NCBI GenBank assembly: GCA_033852095.1 | Contig: JAWSVD010000048.1 | Span: forward strand, 6,934 to 70,933 | DNA length: 64,000 bases | Direction of reading: 5' to 3' | Source of the DNA: CALCKW01 sp033852095 | Lineage (GTDB): Bacteria > Pseudomonadota > Gammaproteobacteria > CALCKW01 | Part shown: in pieces, positions 26,381 through 34,593 of the stretch | How positions within the stretch are numbered: position 1 is the first letter of the stretch | Layout: each line of letters opens with the position of its first letter | Made by a program: the position numbers and the translations under genes | Notes under the pieces: model-generated | Databases searched by the model: none | Told to the model about the DNA's origin: nothing | What the model saw: only the letters and a program-made list of their open reading frames with translations

Positions 26381-27298
26381 TCAGTCTTTGGCTTCTTGTT
26401 CTGCGGCAAAGCTCTGCAGCGACTGCTCCAGCCAGCGGCGGAAGGCGACCAGCGGTGGGAATTGATCGCGGAACTCGGGCCAGACCAGGTAGTAGGACTC
26501 CGCGCTCTGCAGAGGCAGGGGCAGAGCGGGGATCAGCGAGCCCTCGTCCAGTTCGCGCTGGATCAAGAAGGGCGGCAGCAGTGCCACTCCCAGGCCGGCG
26601 ATGGCGGCCTGGGCCACGGTGGCGAACTGGTCGAAGATCATGCCGTCGAGCGCGGCGTCTTCGCCCTGGTGTGCGCGCATCCAGCGGGACCAAGCATCGG
26701 GCCGGGTGGCGAGGTGCAGCAGCCCCGCGGCGCGCAGTTGTGCTGGCCGGCTGAACTGGTGTTGCTGCTGCAGTGCGGGGGCGCAGGCGGGAATTACCGT
26801 CTCGTGCATCAGAAACTGTGACTTGGTATTGGGCCAGATGCCGTCCCCCACGTGAATGGCTGCGTCCAGGCGCTCCACCCTGAAATCAAAGGGCCGCAGC
26901 TGGGTCACCAGATTGATGGTGACGCCCGGGTGCTGGGCCAGATACTGGGGCAGGCGGGGGGCCAGCCAGCGGGTGCCAAAGGTGGGCAGGATCGCCAGCC
27001 GCAGCGTGCCGCCGTGCGGGTTGGTGCTGACCGCCAGCGAGGCGTGCGCTATCTGCGCCAGCGATTCGCGGATCTCCGGCGCGTAGTGCATGCCCGCGGG
27101 CGTCAGCCTCAGCTGGTGGTGCTCGCGCAGCAGCAGCTCCACGTCCAGTTGCTGCTCCAGCCGTTTCACCTGTTTGCTGACCGCTCCCTGGCTGAGCATC
27201 AGCTCCTGAGCCGCGCGGGAAAAGCTGCCCAGCCGGGCGACAGCCTCGAAGGCGACGAGTGCCTGAGTCGAAGGAAGATAGCGCTTGGGAAAGGGCAT
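26381..27298 (-). CDS. gcdR: LysR regulator of glutarate catabolism (GcdR/GcvA-like)
   Basis: 305 aa. It begins MPFPKRYLPSTQALVAFEAVARLGSFSRAAQELMLSQGAVSKQVKRLE, the GcvA-subgroup LysR helix-turn-helix, followed by an effector domain with LRLAILPTFGTRWLAPRLP. It is divergent from gcdH with about 130 bases between starts. In Pseudomonas a regulator of this type (GcdR) activates gcdHG in response to glutarate. Symbol given by context and subgroup. Confidence 0.85.
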   Translation of the reverse strand: MPFPKRYLPSTQALVAFEAVARLGSFSRAAQELMLSQGAVSKQVKRLEQQLDVELLLREHHQLRLTPAGMHYAPEIRESLAQIAHASLAVSTNPHGGTLRLAILPTFGTRWLAPRLPQYLAQHPGVTINLVTQLRPFDFRVERLDAAIHVGDGIWPNTKSQFLMHETVIPACAPALQQQHQFSRPAQLRAAGLLHLATRPDAWSRWMRAHQGEDAALDGMIFDQFATVAQAAIAGLGVALLPPFLIQRELDEGSLIPALPLPLQSAESYYLVWPEFRDQFPPLVAFRRWLEQSLQSFAAEQEAKD

Positions 27299-27425
27299 GG
27301 GTATTCCATTGGGTCATAGAGTATTGCCGTATTATCGCTGGTGCTGGGAGTTTTAGGGCGTTAAATTACCCGCAGTGATGAAGTTTGTTCATATCTCCCT
27401 CCCGCCCGTGTACCGAGGAACACCC

Positions 27426-28643
27426 ATGACCCAGCCCAGCTTGCGCAGCAAAGATGCCCCCGGCCTCAGTGAATTTAACTGGGAAGACCCGCTGAATTTC
27501 GACAGCCAGCTCTCCGACGAAGAGCGCATGATCCGCGATTCGGCGCGCAGCTACGCCCAATCAAAACTGCAGCCACGGGTGATCGAGGCCTTTCGCCAAG
27601 AGCACACTGACCCCGAAATTTTCGCCGAGATGGGGGCCATGGGGCTGTTGGGCACGACGCTGCCGGAGCAGTACGGTGGTGTTGGCGCCAGTTACGTGAG
27701 TTACGGTCTGGTGGCGCGCGAGGTGGAGCGGGTGGATTCGGGCTATCGCTCCATGATGTCAGTGCAGAGCTCCCTGGTGATGTACCCGATCTACGCCTAC
27801 GGCTCTGAAGAGCAGCGCATGAAATACCTGCCCAAGCTGGCGAGCGGCGAGTGGATAGGCTGTTTTGGCCTGACCGAGCCAGATGCCGGTTCTGACCCGG
27901 GTGGCATGAAAACCCGCGCCGAAAAGATCGACGGCGGCTACCGGCTGATTGGCAGCAAGATGTGGATCAGCAACAGCCCGATCGCCGATGTGTTTGTGGT
28001 CTGGGCTAAATCCGAGGCGCACGGCGGTAAGATACGCGGCTTTGTCTTGGAGAAGGGCATGGCCGGGCTCTCTGCGCCGAAGATCGCCGGCAAGCTGAGC
28101 CTGCGCGCCTCGGTGACGGGGGAGATTGTCATGGACAAGGTGGAGGTTGGGGAGGACGCGCTGCTGCCCTACGCTGAGGGGCTGCGCGGTCCCTTTGGCT
28201 GCCTCAATCGGGCCCGCTACGGCATCGCCTGGGGCGTGGTGGGCGCGGCGGAGTTCTGCTGGCACGCGGCGCGCCAGTACGGCCTGGATCGACACCAGTT
28301 CAACAGGCCGCTGGCGCAGACGCAGTTGTTTCAAAAGAAACTCGCGGACATGCAGACCGAGCTCACACTGGGATTACAAGCCTGTCTGCAGGTGGGGCGC
28401 TTGATGGACAGCGCGCAGGCGGCGCCTGAGATGATCTCTTTGATCAAGCGCAACAACTGCGGCAAGGCGCTGGACATTGCACGCATGGCGCGTGATATGC
28501 ACGGCGGCAACGGCATCTCGGACGAGTTCCAGGTGATGCGCCACATGGTGAACCTGGAGACAGTGAACACATACGAGGGCGCGCACGATGTGCACGCGCT
28601 GATCCTGGGGCGGGCGCAGACTGGTCTGCAAGCGTTCTTCTGA
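27426..28643 (+). CDS. gcdH: Glutaryl-CoA dehydrogenase
   Basis: 405 aa acyl-CoA dehydrogenase that oxidises and decarboxylates glutaryl-CoA to crotonyl-CoA, the last specific step of lysine, tryptophan and glutarate degradation, giving electrons to ETF. Signatures: GCFGLTEPDAGSDPGGMKT (FAD/substrate), KMWISNSPIADVFVVWAK, RYGIAWGVVGAAEFCWHAARQYGLDRHQF and TYEGAHDVHALILGRAQTG with the catalytic Glu. ATG 27426 has GAGGA upstream and gives the normal length; the earlier in-frame ATG 27375 does not. Its stop overlaps the next start (TGATG). Confidence 0.95.
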   Translation: MTQPSLRSKDAPGLSEFNWEDPLNFDSQLSDEERMIRDSARSYAQSKLQPRVIEAFRQEHTDPEIFAEMGAMGLLGTTLPEQYGGVGASYVSYGLVAREVERVDSGYRSMMSVQSSLVMYPIYAYGSEEQRMKYLPKLASGEWIGCFGLTEPDAGSDPGGMKTRAEKIDGGYRLIGSKMWISNSPIADVFVVWAKSEAHGGKIRGFVLEKGMAGLSAPKIAGKLSLRASVTGEIVMDKVEVGEDALLPYAEGLRGPFGCLNRARYGIAWGVVGAAEFCWHAARQYGLDRHQFNRPLAQTQLFQKKLADMQTELTLGLQACLQVGRLMDSAQAAPEMISLIKRNNCGKALDIARMARDMHGGNGISDEFQVMRHMVNLETVNTYEGAHDVHALILGRAQTGLQAFF

Positions 28644-29791
28644 TGGGCGCTCCCCTAGAAGATCTGAAAGTCATTGAGCTCGCGCGCATCTTGGCGGGCC
28701 CCTGGATCGGCCAAACCCTGGCCGATCTCGGCGCGGACGTGATCAAGGTGGAGAGCCCAGAGGGCGACGATACGCGGCAATGGGGGCCGCCCTTTGTGGA
28801 GCACAAGGGCGAGCAGAGCGCCGCGTATTTTCACTGTTGCAACCGCGGCAAGCGATCAATCGTGGTGGATTTTCGCAGCGAAGAAGGTCAGGCGACGGTG
28901 CTGGATTTGATCCGTGATGCGGACGTGTTGATTGAGAATTTCAAGCTCGACGGCCTAAAAAAATTCGGCCTGGACTACGACAGCTTGGCCGCTATAAATC
29001 CGGGCTTGATCTATTGTTCTGTCACCGGCTTTGGCCAGACCGGGCCCTATGCTTCGCGACCAGGTTATGATTTTCTGGTGCAGGGCATGGGCGGCTCCAT
29101 GTCGGTCACCGGCGAGGCGGATGGCGAACCGCAGAAAATGGGCGTGGCTTTTTCCGATATCTTTACCGGTCTGTACGGCGTGATCGGCATCCAGGCGGCG
29201 CTCAGGGAGCGCGAGCAAACAGGGCGCGGGCAGCAGATCGATCTGTCGCTGCTGGACAGCATGGTGGGGGTGATGGCGAATCAGGCAGGCAACCACTTGA
29301 TCGGCGGGCTCGAACCCATGCGCATGGGCAATGCGCACCCTACGATCGTGCCCTACCAAGTTTTCGCAACCGCTGACAGCCATGTGATTGCTGCGGGTGC
29401 CAACGACGGGCAGTACGCGCGCTTGTGCAAGGTTTTGCAAGTACCGGAGTTGGTCGATGATCCGCGCTTTATCAACAACGCAGGGCGGGTGGAAAATCGC
29501 GCGCTGTTAGTACCCATGTTGGCAGAGAAGATGGCTGGCTGGAAGAAGCTTGATCTGCTCGCGGCACTGGAGGCGGCGGGTGTGCCCTGTGGGCCCATCA
29601 ACACTGTGGCGGAAGTGTTTGCAGACCCGCAGGTGCAGGCGCGTGGCATGCAGATCTGTCCCGAGGGCATGCCCGGCGTGCGCACGCCGCTGGTATTTTC
29701 CGAATCGACCCTGGCACTCGATCGCGCCTCGCCGAATCTGGGAGAGCACGGCGATGAGATACTGGCGGAAATAGCGCGGCGCAAGCAGTGA
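28643..29791 (+). CDS. gcdG: Class III (CaiB/BaiF) CoA transferase, probable glutarate CoA-transferase
   Basis: 382 aa. N-terminal PLEDLKVIELARILAGPWIGQTLADLGADVIKVE is the family hallmark. The catalytic aspartate is in MGVAFSDIFTGLYG (about residue 170). It likely moves CoA from succinyl-CoA (or another donor) to glutarate, making the substrate of GcdH, as SUGCT and Pseudomonas GcdG do. It is translationally coupled to gcdH. Substrate assignment rests on this pairing. Confidence 0.88.
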   Translation: MGAPLEDLKVIELARILAGPWIGQTLADLGADVIKVESPEGDDTRQWGPPFVEHKGEQSAAYFHCCNRGKRSIVVDFRSEEGQATVLDLIRDADVLIENFKLDGLKKFGLDYDSLAAINPGLIYCSVTGFGQTGPYASRPGYDFLVQGMGGSMSVTGEADGEPQKMGVAFSDIFTGLYGVIGIQAALREREQTGRGQQIDLSLLDSMVGVMANQAGNHLIGGLEPMRMGNAHPTIVPYQVFATADSHVIAAGANDGQYARLCKVLQVPELVDDPRFINNAGRVENRALLVPMLAEKMAGWKKLDLLAALEAAGVPCGPINTVAEVFADPQVQARGMQICPEGMPGVRTPLVFSESTLALDRASPNLGEHGDEILAEIARRKQ

Positions 29792-29798
29792 CAGGCAA

Positions 29799-29823
29799 AC
29801 ACCCTTGCAAATGGCGAGGGTGT
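29799..29823. terminator. Hairpin between convergent gcdG and M32 carboxypeptidase genes
   Basis: Ten-pair stem ACACCCTTGC / GCGAGGGTGT (one G-T) with loop AAATG. T-runs on either side are short, so it may be a weak bidirectional terminator. Loop and adjoining bases (GCAAATGGCG) are identical to those of the csp terminator. Confidence 0.55.
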
Positions 29824-29843
29824 CGCTTACTGAGCCAGCGGTA

Positions 29844-31334
29844 TTACAGGCCGTAGAGTGGCGTGAGCTTGTTGCGCAGATAGTCCAGCAAGTAGTTGGC
29901 CGAGAGCGGTTCGCCAGTGACCTCTTGGCACAGCGCCTCGGGGCTGAGTTGCTTGCCGCGGCTGTGGATATTGTCTCGCAGCCAGGTCAGCAGGGGCGCG
30001 AAGTCTCCTGCCGCGTAGAGGGATTCCAGATCACCCAGGTCCCGCTGTGCCGCGGCGTAGAACTGCGCCGAATAGAGATTGCCCAGGGTGTAGGTGGGGA
30101 AGTAGCCCATCGCGCCCATGCTCCAGTGCACGTCTTGCAAGCAGCCGAGCGTGTCGTTCGGCGGGGTGATGCCGAGGTAGTCTTGATAGTGCTGATTCCA
30201 GGCTTCTGGCAGGTCCGCAACCTGCAGCTCGCCGTTGAGCATCAGGCGCTCCAGTTCAAACCGCACCATGATGTGCAGGTTGTAGGTTGCCTCATCTGCG
30301 TCGACGCGGATCAGCGTGGGATTGGCCAGGTTGAGGCCGGTGTAGGCGCTCTCCAGATCGGTGTTGGCCAGGCCTGCACTTTGGTATTTGGGCAGCATCC
30401 AGCGCAAAAAACCGCGCGAGCGCCCGACCTGATTTTCCCACATCCGGCTTTGGCTCTCATGGATCGAAAGCCCGTTGGAGCTGCCAGCGGGGGTGCCCGC
30501 GTGTGCGATTGGCAAGCCCTGCTCGTACAGCGCGTGACCGCACTCGTGCATGGCGCTGGTGACCGCATCGCAGAAATTGCTTTCATCGTAGCGTGTGGTC
30601 ACGCGCACGTCCGTGGGGTGCGAGCCACTGCAAAAGGGGTGGGTGCTGACCGCCATGACACCGCAACTGAAATCGAATCCCAGCTGCTTTAAGACGTCTT
30701 GTACCAGCGGCTTTTGACTTTCAACAGCCAATGTTTGCTGTAGGAAACTGGCATCGGGCTGGGTGGGGGAGGCGCGCAGTTCGTCCACCAGTGCAACCAG
30801 CTCTTGGCGCAGCGGTGTGAACACTGAAGCCACTGACGCAGCGGTCATGCCGGGGTCGAATTCATCGGCCAGTGCGTCCCAGGCTTCGCCGTCGTCGGCC
30901 CAGCCCACCGCCTCGGCCTCGCGGCGTTTTAGCGCCACTGTTTTCTCCAGCCAGGGCGCGAAGCTCTTGAAGTCATTGTCTTTTCGCGCTGCCTGCCAAG
31001 CCATCATCGCGTGGCTGCTGGTTTGTGTCTGCTCAACGGCCAGCTCTGCAGGAATGGCGCGTGCGCGCTGCACCGACTTTAACCAATGGCTGACGTTAGT
31101 GGCTTCAATGCCGTCCAGCGCAGCGCTATCGGCTGCGGCTTGCAGCTGCTCCAAGTGGCGCTCGTCGGTGAGCATGTTGTGGCGCAGTTTGGTCAGCAGC
31201 CCCATCTGCTCCGCACGCAGCGCTTGCGCGCCCGACGGCATAAGGGTTTCTTGATCCCAGCCCAGCAGCTCTTCGGTGCTGCCAAGCAGGCTGATTTGGT
31301 GTTGGTGTTCGGCGATGGACTGATACGAGCTCAT
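29844..31334 (-). CDS. M32-family metallocarboxypeptidase
   Basis: 496 aa, related to thermostable carboxypeptidase 1 (Taq). The zinc motif HECGH is in SAMHECGHALYEQGLP, and DVRVTTRYDESNF, SNGLSIHESQSRMWENQVGRS and YNLHIMVRFELERLM are conserved family blocks. The enzyme trims C-terminal residues of peptides in the cytoplasm. Length is normal for the family (about 500). It precedes the SulP gene on the same strand in map order only; each probably has its own promoter. Confidence 0.93.
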   Translation of the reverse strand: MSSYQSIAEHQHQISLLGSTEELLGWDQETLMPSGAQALRAEQMGLLTKLRHNMLTDERHLEQLQAAADSAALDGIEATNVSHWLKSVQRARAIPAELAVEQTQTSSHAMMAWQAARKDNDFKSFAPWLEKTVALKRREAEAVGWADDGEAWDALADEFDPGMTAASVASVFTPLRQELVALVDELRASPTQPDASFLQQTLAVESQKPLVQDVLKQLGFDFSCGVMAVSTHPFCSGSHPTDVRVTTRYDESNFCDAVTSAMHECGHALYEQGLPIAHAGTPAGSSNGLSIHESQSRMWENQVGRSRGFLRWMLPKYQSAGLANTDLESAYTGLNLANPTLIRVDADEATYNLHIMVRFELERLMLNGELQVADLPEAWNQHYQDYLGITPPNDTLGCLQDVHWSMGAMGYFPTYTLGNLYSAQFYAAAQRDLGDLESLYAAGDFAPLLTWLRDNIHSRGKQLSPEALCQEVTGEPLSANYLLDYLRNKLTPLYGL

Positions 31335-31365
31335 GGATTTCCTTAGTCGCGCTTAGCGCTGCGTT

Positions 31366-33156
31366 TTAGCGTGGAGCCTTGCTGGGGACCTGTTCGATGT
31401 CCGCGTCTTTGTCCGGCTGGTAGGTCATCAAATGACTGACATCGACCATGCCGGGAAAGCGGTCAACCGCCGCGCGGATAGCGTTGCGGCGCTTGCTGAA
31501 GATGCTGTCGTCGCCGATCTTATCGTGCAGACCCGAGCGTTTGATGGCGTCCAGCAGCTTGAATTTGGGGCGGCAGAGGTAGAAGGAAATATTCGCCTCA
31601 TGCAGGCCATCGGCGAGGTTGCCCAGCATCTCTTCACCGGTTGCATCGATCTGGTCGACGGCTTCTAAATCGAGGATCAATACCCTGAGGTGGGGTTTGT
31701 CCGCGATGGCGTTGAGCAGGGTCTTCTCCAGATAACCCGCGTTGGCGAAGTAGAGATCGCCGTCGTAGCGAAACATCGCGAGCGTCTGACTGGTCTTTAG
31801 GCCAAACAGGGCGGCGTCTCGCAGCACATCGTCGTCATCGCGGGCGAGCTCGGCGACGTGCGGCTGCATGGTGCGGTACAGATAAAATACGATCGACATG
31901 CCGACACCCACAAAGATGCCGTATTCCAAGTGCGGCGCCATCCAAAGCGTGACCAGAAACACCACCAGGGCGACAAAGCCGTCGTGTGGGTTCACCCGCC
32001 AAGCGTGCTTAAAAGGCTCGAATTGAATCAGGGTGAACACGGCTGTCATGATCACGGCGGCCAGGGTGGCGAGCGGTAAAAAATACAGCATCGGGGTCAG
32101 ATACAGCAGCGTTATGCCGACCAGCAGACCCGAGACAATTGCGGCGAAACCGGTGCGCGCGCCGGCATCGAAATTCACCGCGGTGCGGGAGAAGGAGCCG
32201 GACACAGGGTAGCCTTGGGTGAAGCCGGTGGCGATGTTGGCGAGCCCTTTGCCCACCATCTCTTGGTCCGCGGAAATGCGTTGCCGGGTCTTAGATGCCA
32301 CCGCTTTGGCGATGGAAAAGGCCTCCACGAAGCTGAGCAGGGCAATGGTCAGGGCCGGCAACAACAGGGCGGGGATCTGCCCCCATCCCTCGGGCATGGT
32401 GAGCTGTGGCAATCCGGTCGGTACCGCGCCCACAACTGCGCCGCCACTCGCCTGAAAACCGGTGAACCTCGATATCAGGGTGGCCAGTACCACGGTGACG
32501 ACGATGGCTGGCAAGCGTGGGGCCCAGCGTTTGAGTGCGTAGATGGTGGCGAGTGAGCCGAAGCCCAATAACACCGTGGGCCCGTGTGCTTGAGTCGGTG
32601 CGGCGACGACGGTGTCCAGCAGAGAGCTCAGGAATTGCTGGTCACTGGGTTGAGATATGCCGAGTAACTTGCCCAGCTGTAGGCTGCCGATGACAATCGC
32701 GGCGGCATTGGTAAAGCCGCTGATCACGGGGTGGGAGAGGAAGTCGACCAAAAATCCCAGCCGCATCAGTCCCAGGCCCATCTGGATGACGCCGACCAGC
32801 ACCGCCAACATGGCGGCGTAGGCGACCAACTGATGGGGTTCTAGGCTCAAAGAGGCGAGAGCAGAGGCCGTCATCAGCGATATCACGGCCACAGGGCCGT
32901 TGTGCAGCTGCCTGGACGAGCCGAAAATAGCGGCCACGATTGGCGCCACAAAAGCGGCGTAGAGACCGGTATAGGCGGGCAGGCCGGCGAGCTGAGCGTA
33001 GGCCATGACTTGAGGCACCAGTACCAGTGCGACCGTCACCCCGGCGATCAAATCTGCACGGAGAATCTCCCAGCGGCGCAGGTCGCCGATCCAGTGTTTG
33101 CTCGGGGTGGCCATTTCCCAGGCGTGTTGGGCGAGTTCTTTGAAAAATAGCTTCAT
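31366..33156 (-). CDS. SulP-family anion transporter with STAS domain
   Basis: 596 aa. It begins with a cytoplasmic stretch, then ten or more membrane segments. Family landmarks: AGVTVALVLVPQVMAYAQLAGLPAYTGLYAAFVAPIVAAIFGSSRQLHNGPVAVISLM near residues 38-95, and GLANIATGFTQGYPVSGSFSRTAVNF near 310. The STAS domain occupies about residues 455-560 (YDGDLYFANAGYLEKTLL, VLILDLEAVDQIDATG). Likely substrates are sulfate or bicarbonate. No carbonic anhydrase gene is adjacent, so the substrate stays open. Confidence 0.92.
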   Translation of the reverse strand: MKLFFKELAQHAWEMATPSKHWIGDLRRWEILRADLIAGVTVALVLVPQVMAYAQLAGLPAYTGLYAAFVAPIVAAIFGSSRQLHNGPVAVISLMTASALASLSLEPHQLVAYAAMLAVLVGVIQMGLGLMRLGFLVDFLSHPVISGFTNAAAIVIGSLQLGKLLGISQPSDQQFLSSLLDTVVAAPTQAHGPTVLLGFGSLATIYALKRWAPRLPAIVVTVVLATLISRFTGFQASGGAVVGAVPTGLPQLTMPEGWGQIPALLLPALTIALLSFVEAFSIAKAVASKTRQRISADQEMVGKGLANIATGFTQGYPVSGSFSRTAVNFDAGARTGFAAIVSGLLVGITLLYLTPMLYFLPLATLAAVIMTAVFTLIQFEPFKHAWRVNPHDGFVALVVFLVTLWMAPHLEYGIFVGVGMSIVFYLYRTMQPHVAELARDDDDVLRDAALFGLKTSQTLAMFRYDGDLYFANAGYLEKTLLNAIADKPHLRVLILDLEAVDQIDATGEEMLGNLADGLHEANISFYLCRPKFKLLDAIKRSGLHDKIGDDSIFSKRRNAIRAAVDRFPGMVDVSHLMTYQPDKDADIEQVPSKAPR

Positions 33157-33524
33157 GTTTCTCGACGCTTCACTGTGCTGAAAAAGGGTTCAATTAAACG
33201 GAGATACGGGCTGTAATTGCCGAAAGCTTGCACAGTATCAAGTTGATTAAGATCAGCCTCCGAGCTGTTAGGCAGCAACAAAACGTGCCTTGTAGCGCTC
33301 TTCTGTCTCACTAGAGGTGTTTTGACTGGGATCGTGCCAGGCTGAGGATTGTCGCGAGGCAGAGTTGAACGGGCTACTATGTGCCTGATTCATGGAGTGT
33401 TATTTGATGTCAGAAGTGAACTCAGGCTAACACAGCCACACATCATCGACTAGCACTATAGTGATGCCCCAAAGCAGCCACAAAGAAACTGATGCGCCGT
33501 GTGGCGAATCTGTTATTGGCCGCA
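33157..33524. other. Intergenic region upstream of the SulP gene
   Basis: About 370 bases. Only very short frames occur (17 codons or fewer). It should include the SulP promoter on the minus strand. No strong hairpin or repeat noticed. Confidence 0.45.
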
Positions 33525-33815
33525 TTACCAGAGCTCACTGCGGTGCACCAGACCGTCTCTGATAAAGGTGCGAAAAGTGCCGTAGTCCCACAGCTCCATG
33601 CCAGAGCCAGCAAGGCTTTGCTGGGTGATCGCCGGCTGGCCAAAGCTCAATTTAAGGGCTGCTGTGGCCATCCCCACATGCGGTATGGGCTTGTCCGGGT
33701 TTGGCCTGAACATCGACGTTGTATCGACCGCTTGCACACTGTGGCTCAGCAGCAACCCGACGGCGAGGCCCAGGGTTGTTCTCAGGGTTGTTCTAGTGCA
33801 GGGGTAAACGTTCAT
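33525..33815 (-). CDS. Small exported protein (gammaproteobacterial conserved hypothetical)
   Basis: 96 aa from ATG 33815; an in-frame TTG at 33839 is the other candidate. A signal peptide (TLGLAVGLLLSHSVQA) is followed by a mature part ending GMELWDYGTFRTFIRDGLVHRSELW. This resembles a common group of small periplasmic proteins with a 'GxPxxR...WxYxxFxVYFE...V' pattern and unknown function. The signal peptide contains a tandem 12-base duplication coding RTTLRTTL. It stands alone; the ribosome-binding site is weak. Confidence 0.6.
   Translation of the reverse strand: MNVYPCTRTTLRTTLGLAVGLLLSHSVQAVDTTSMFRPNPDKPIPHVGMATAALKLSFGQPAITQQSLAGSGMELWDYGTFRTFIRDGLVHRSELW
33771..33794. repeat. Perfect 12-bp tandem duplication
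   Basis: CAGGGTTGTTCT occurs twice in direct succession inside the signal-peptide codons of the small exported protein, extending the N-region by four residues (RTTL twice on the minus strand). Confidence 0.9.
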
Positions 33816-33971
33816 TAGCGCACACTGGAGTCGTTTCAATAAGCGGCTATCGACGCGCTCTGCAGCTTTCTTAACGGCAAATCCACGTCAAAAGCGGTGT
33901 CTCGAAGGTGGTCGAAAGGCTTCCAGCAGGTCTGTCTTGTTTGGCTTTCTGTTCGCTTATGTCTTTGTTTG

Positions 33972-34406
33972 TCAGCGAAATTTGCTGAAAGGCAGGCTGC
34001 GCGATTTCCAGCTGTTGGACTTGCCGATGATGCCGCCCGGTATGTCATAAACCGAGACGCCGCGGCGGCCCAAATAGCGCGCGAGGTAGGCCGAGCGACC
34101 GCCGGTTGTCGAGATGAGAGCGATTTTTCGCGCGGGGTATTTGTTCGCCAGTGCTAGCAGATCCTTGAAAAAATCTTTGGCATCCATGTCGATGCCATAG
34201 GCGCCGGCGGGAATGCCCGTGCGCCGCCATTCGTGCGGGGTTCTGATGTCGATGAGCAACAGTTGATCGGCCAGCACTGAGTTGTAGGCAAAGGTCGCAG
34301 TGAGCTGATATTCAGCAGAGTTTGCGTGGCTTATCAGTGGTTTGAGCAGCGGAATGAGCAGCAGTGCGCTGAGCAATTGACGGCGGCTGACGGCAAGGGC
34401 GGACAT
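33972..34406 (-). CDS. Exported rhodanese-like protein lacking catalytic cysteine
   Basis: 144 aa. The N-terminus has SRRQLLSALLLIPLL, a twin-arginine-like signal. The rhodanese fold follows: LLIDIRTPHEWRRTGIPAGA (CH2A-type start), KIALISTTGGRSAYLARYLGRRGVSVYDIPGGI. The active-site loop, normally C-x-x-G-x-R-S, begins with serine (STTGGRS), so sulfurtransferase activity is unlikely. ATG 34406 has GGAG seven bases upstream and is preferred over 34496. It may bind rather than process a ligand. Isolated gene just beyond the exopolysaccharide operon. Confidence 0.78.
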   Translation of the reverse strand: MSALAVSRRQLLSALLLIPLLKPLISHANSAEYQLTATFAYNSVLADQLLLIDIRTPHEWRRTGIPAGAYGIDMDAKDFFKDLLALANKYPARKIALISTTGGRSAYLARYLGRRGVSVYDIPGGIIGKSNSWKSRSLPFSKFR

Positions 34407-34593
34407 GCATACTCCAAATAATTCAATGAGGTGAATCTCTGAAATATCGACGCTGCTGACAGTTTGCTGTCGCGATGTCCGTAGAGAGATAGCCACTGCG
34501 AGAAGTATCGGCCGTGGGTATCAGATCTGTATGGGCCAAGGATTGTGGCTGTCGACAGTGACGCGTCCGTGCGAGAACACAGCTATCGTCGGC

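Noticed and set aside
29805..30692. Plus-strand open frame of 295 codons opposite the M32 carboxypeptidase
   Set aside because: The minus strand encodes an M32 enzyme with intact HExxH; the plus frame has no family-like features.
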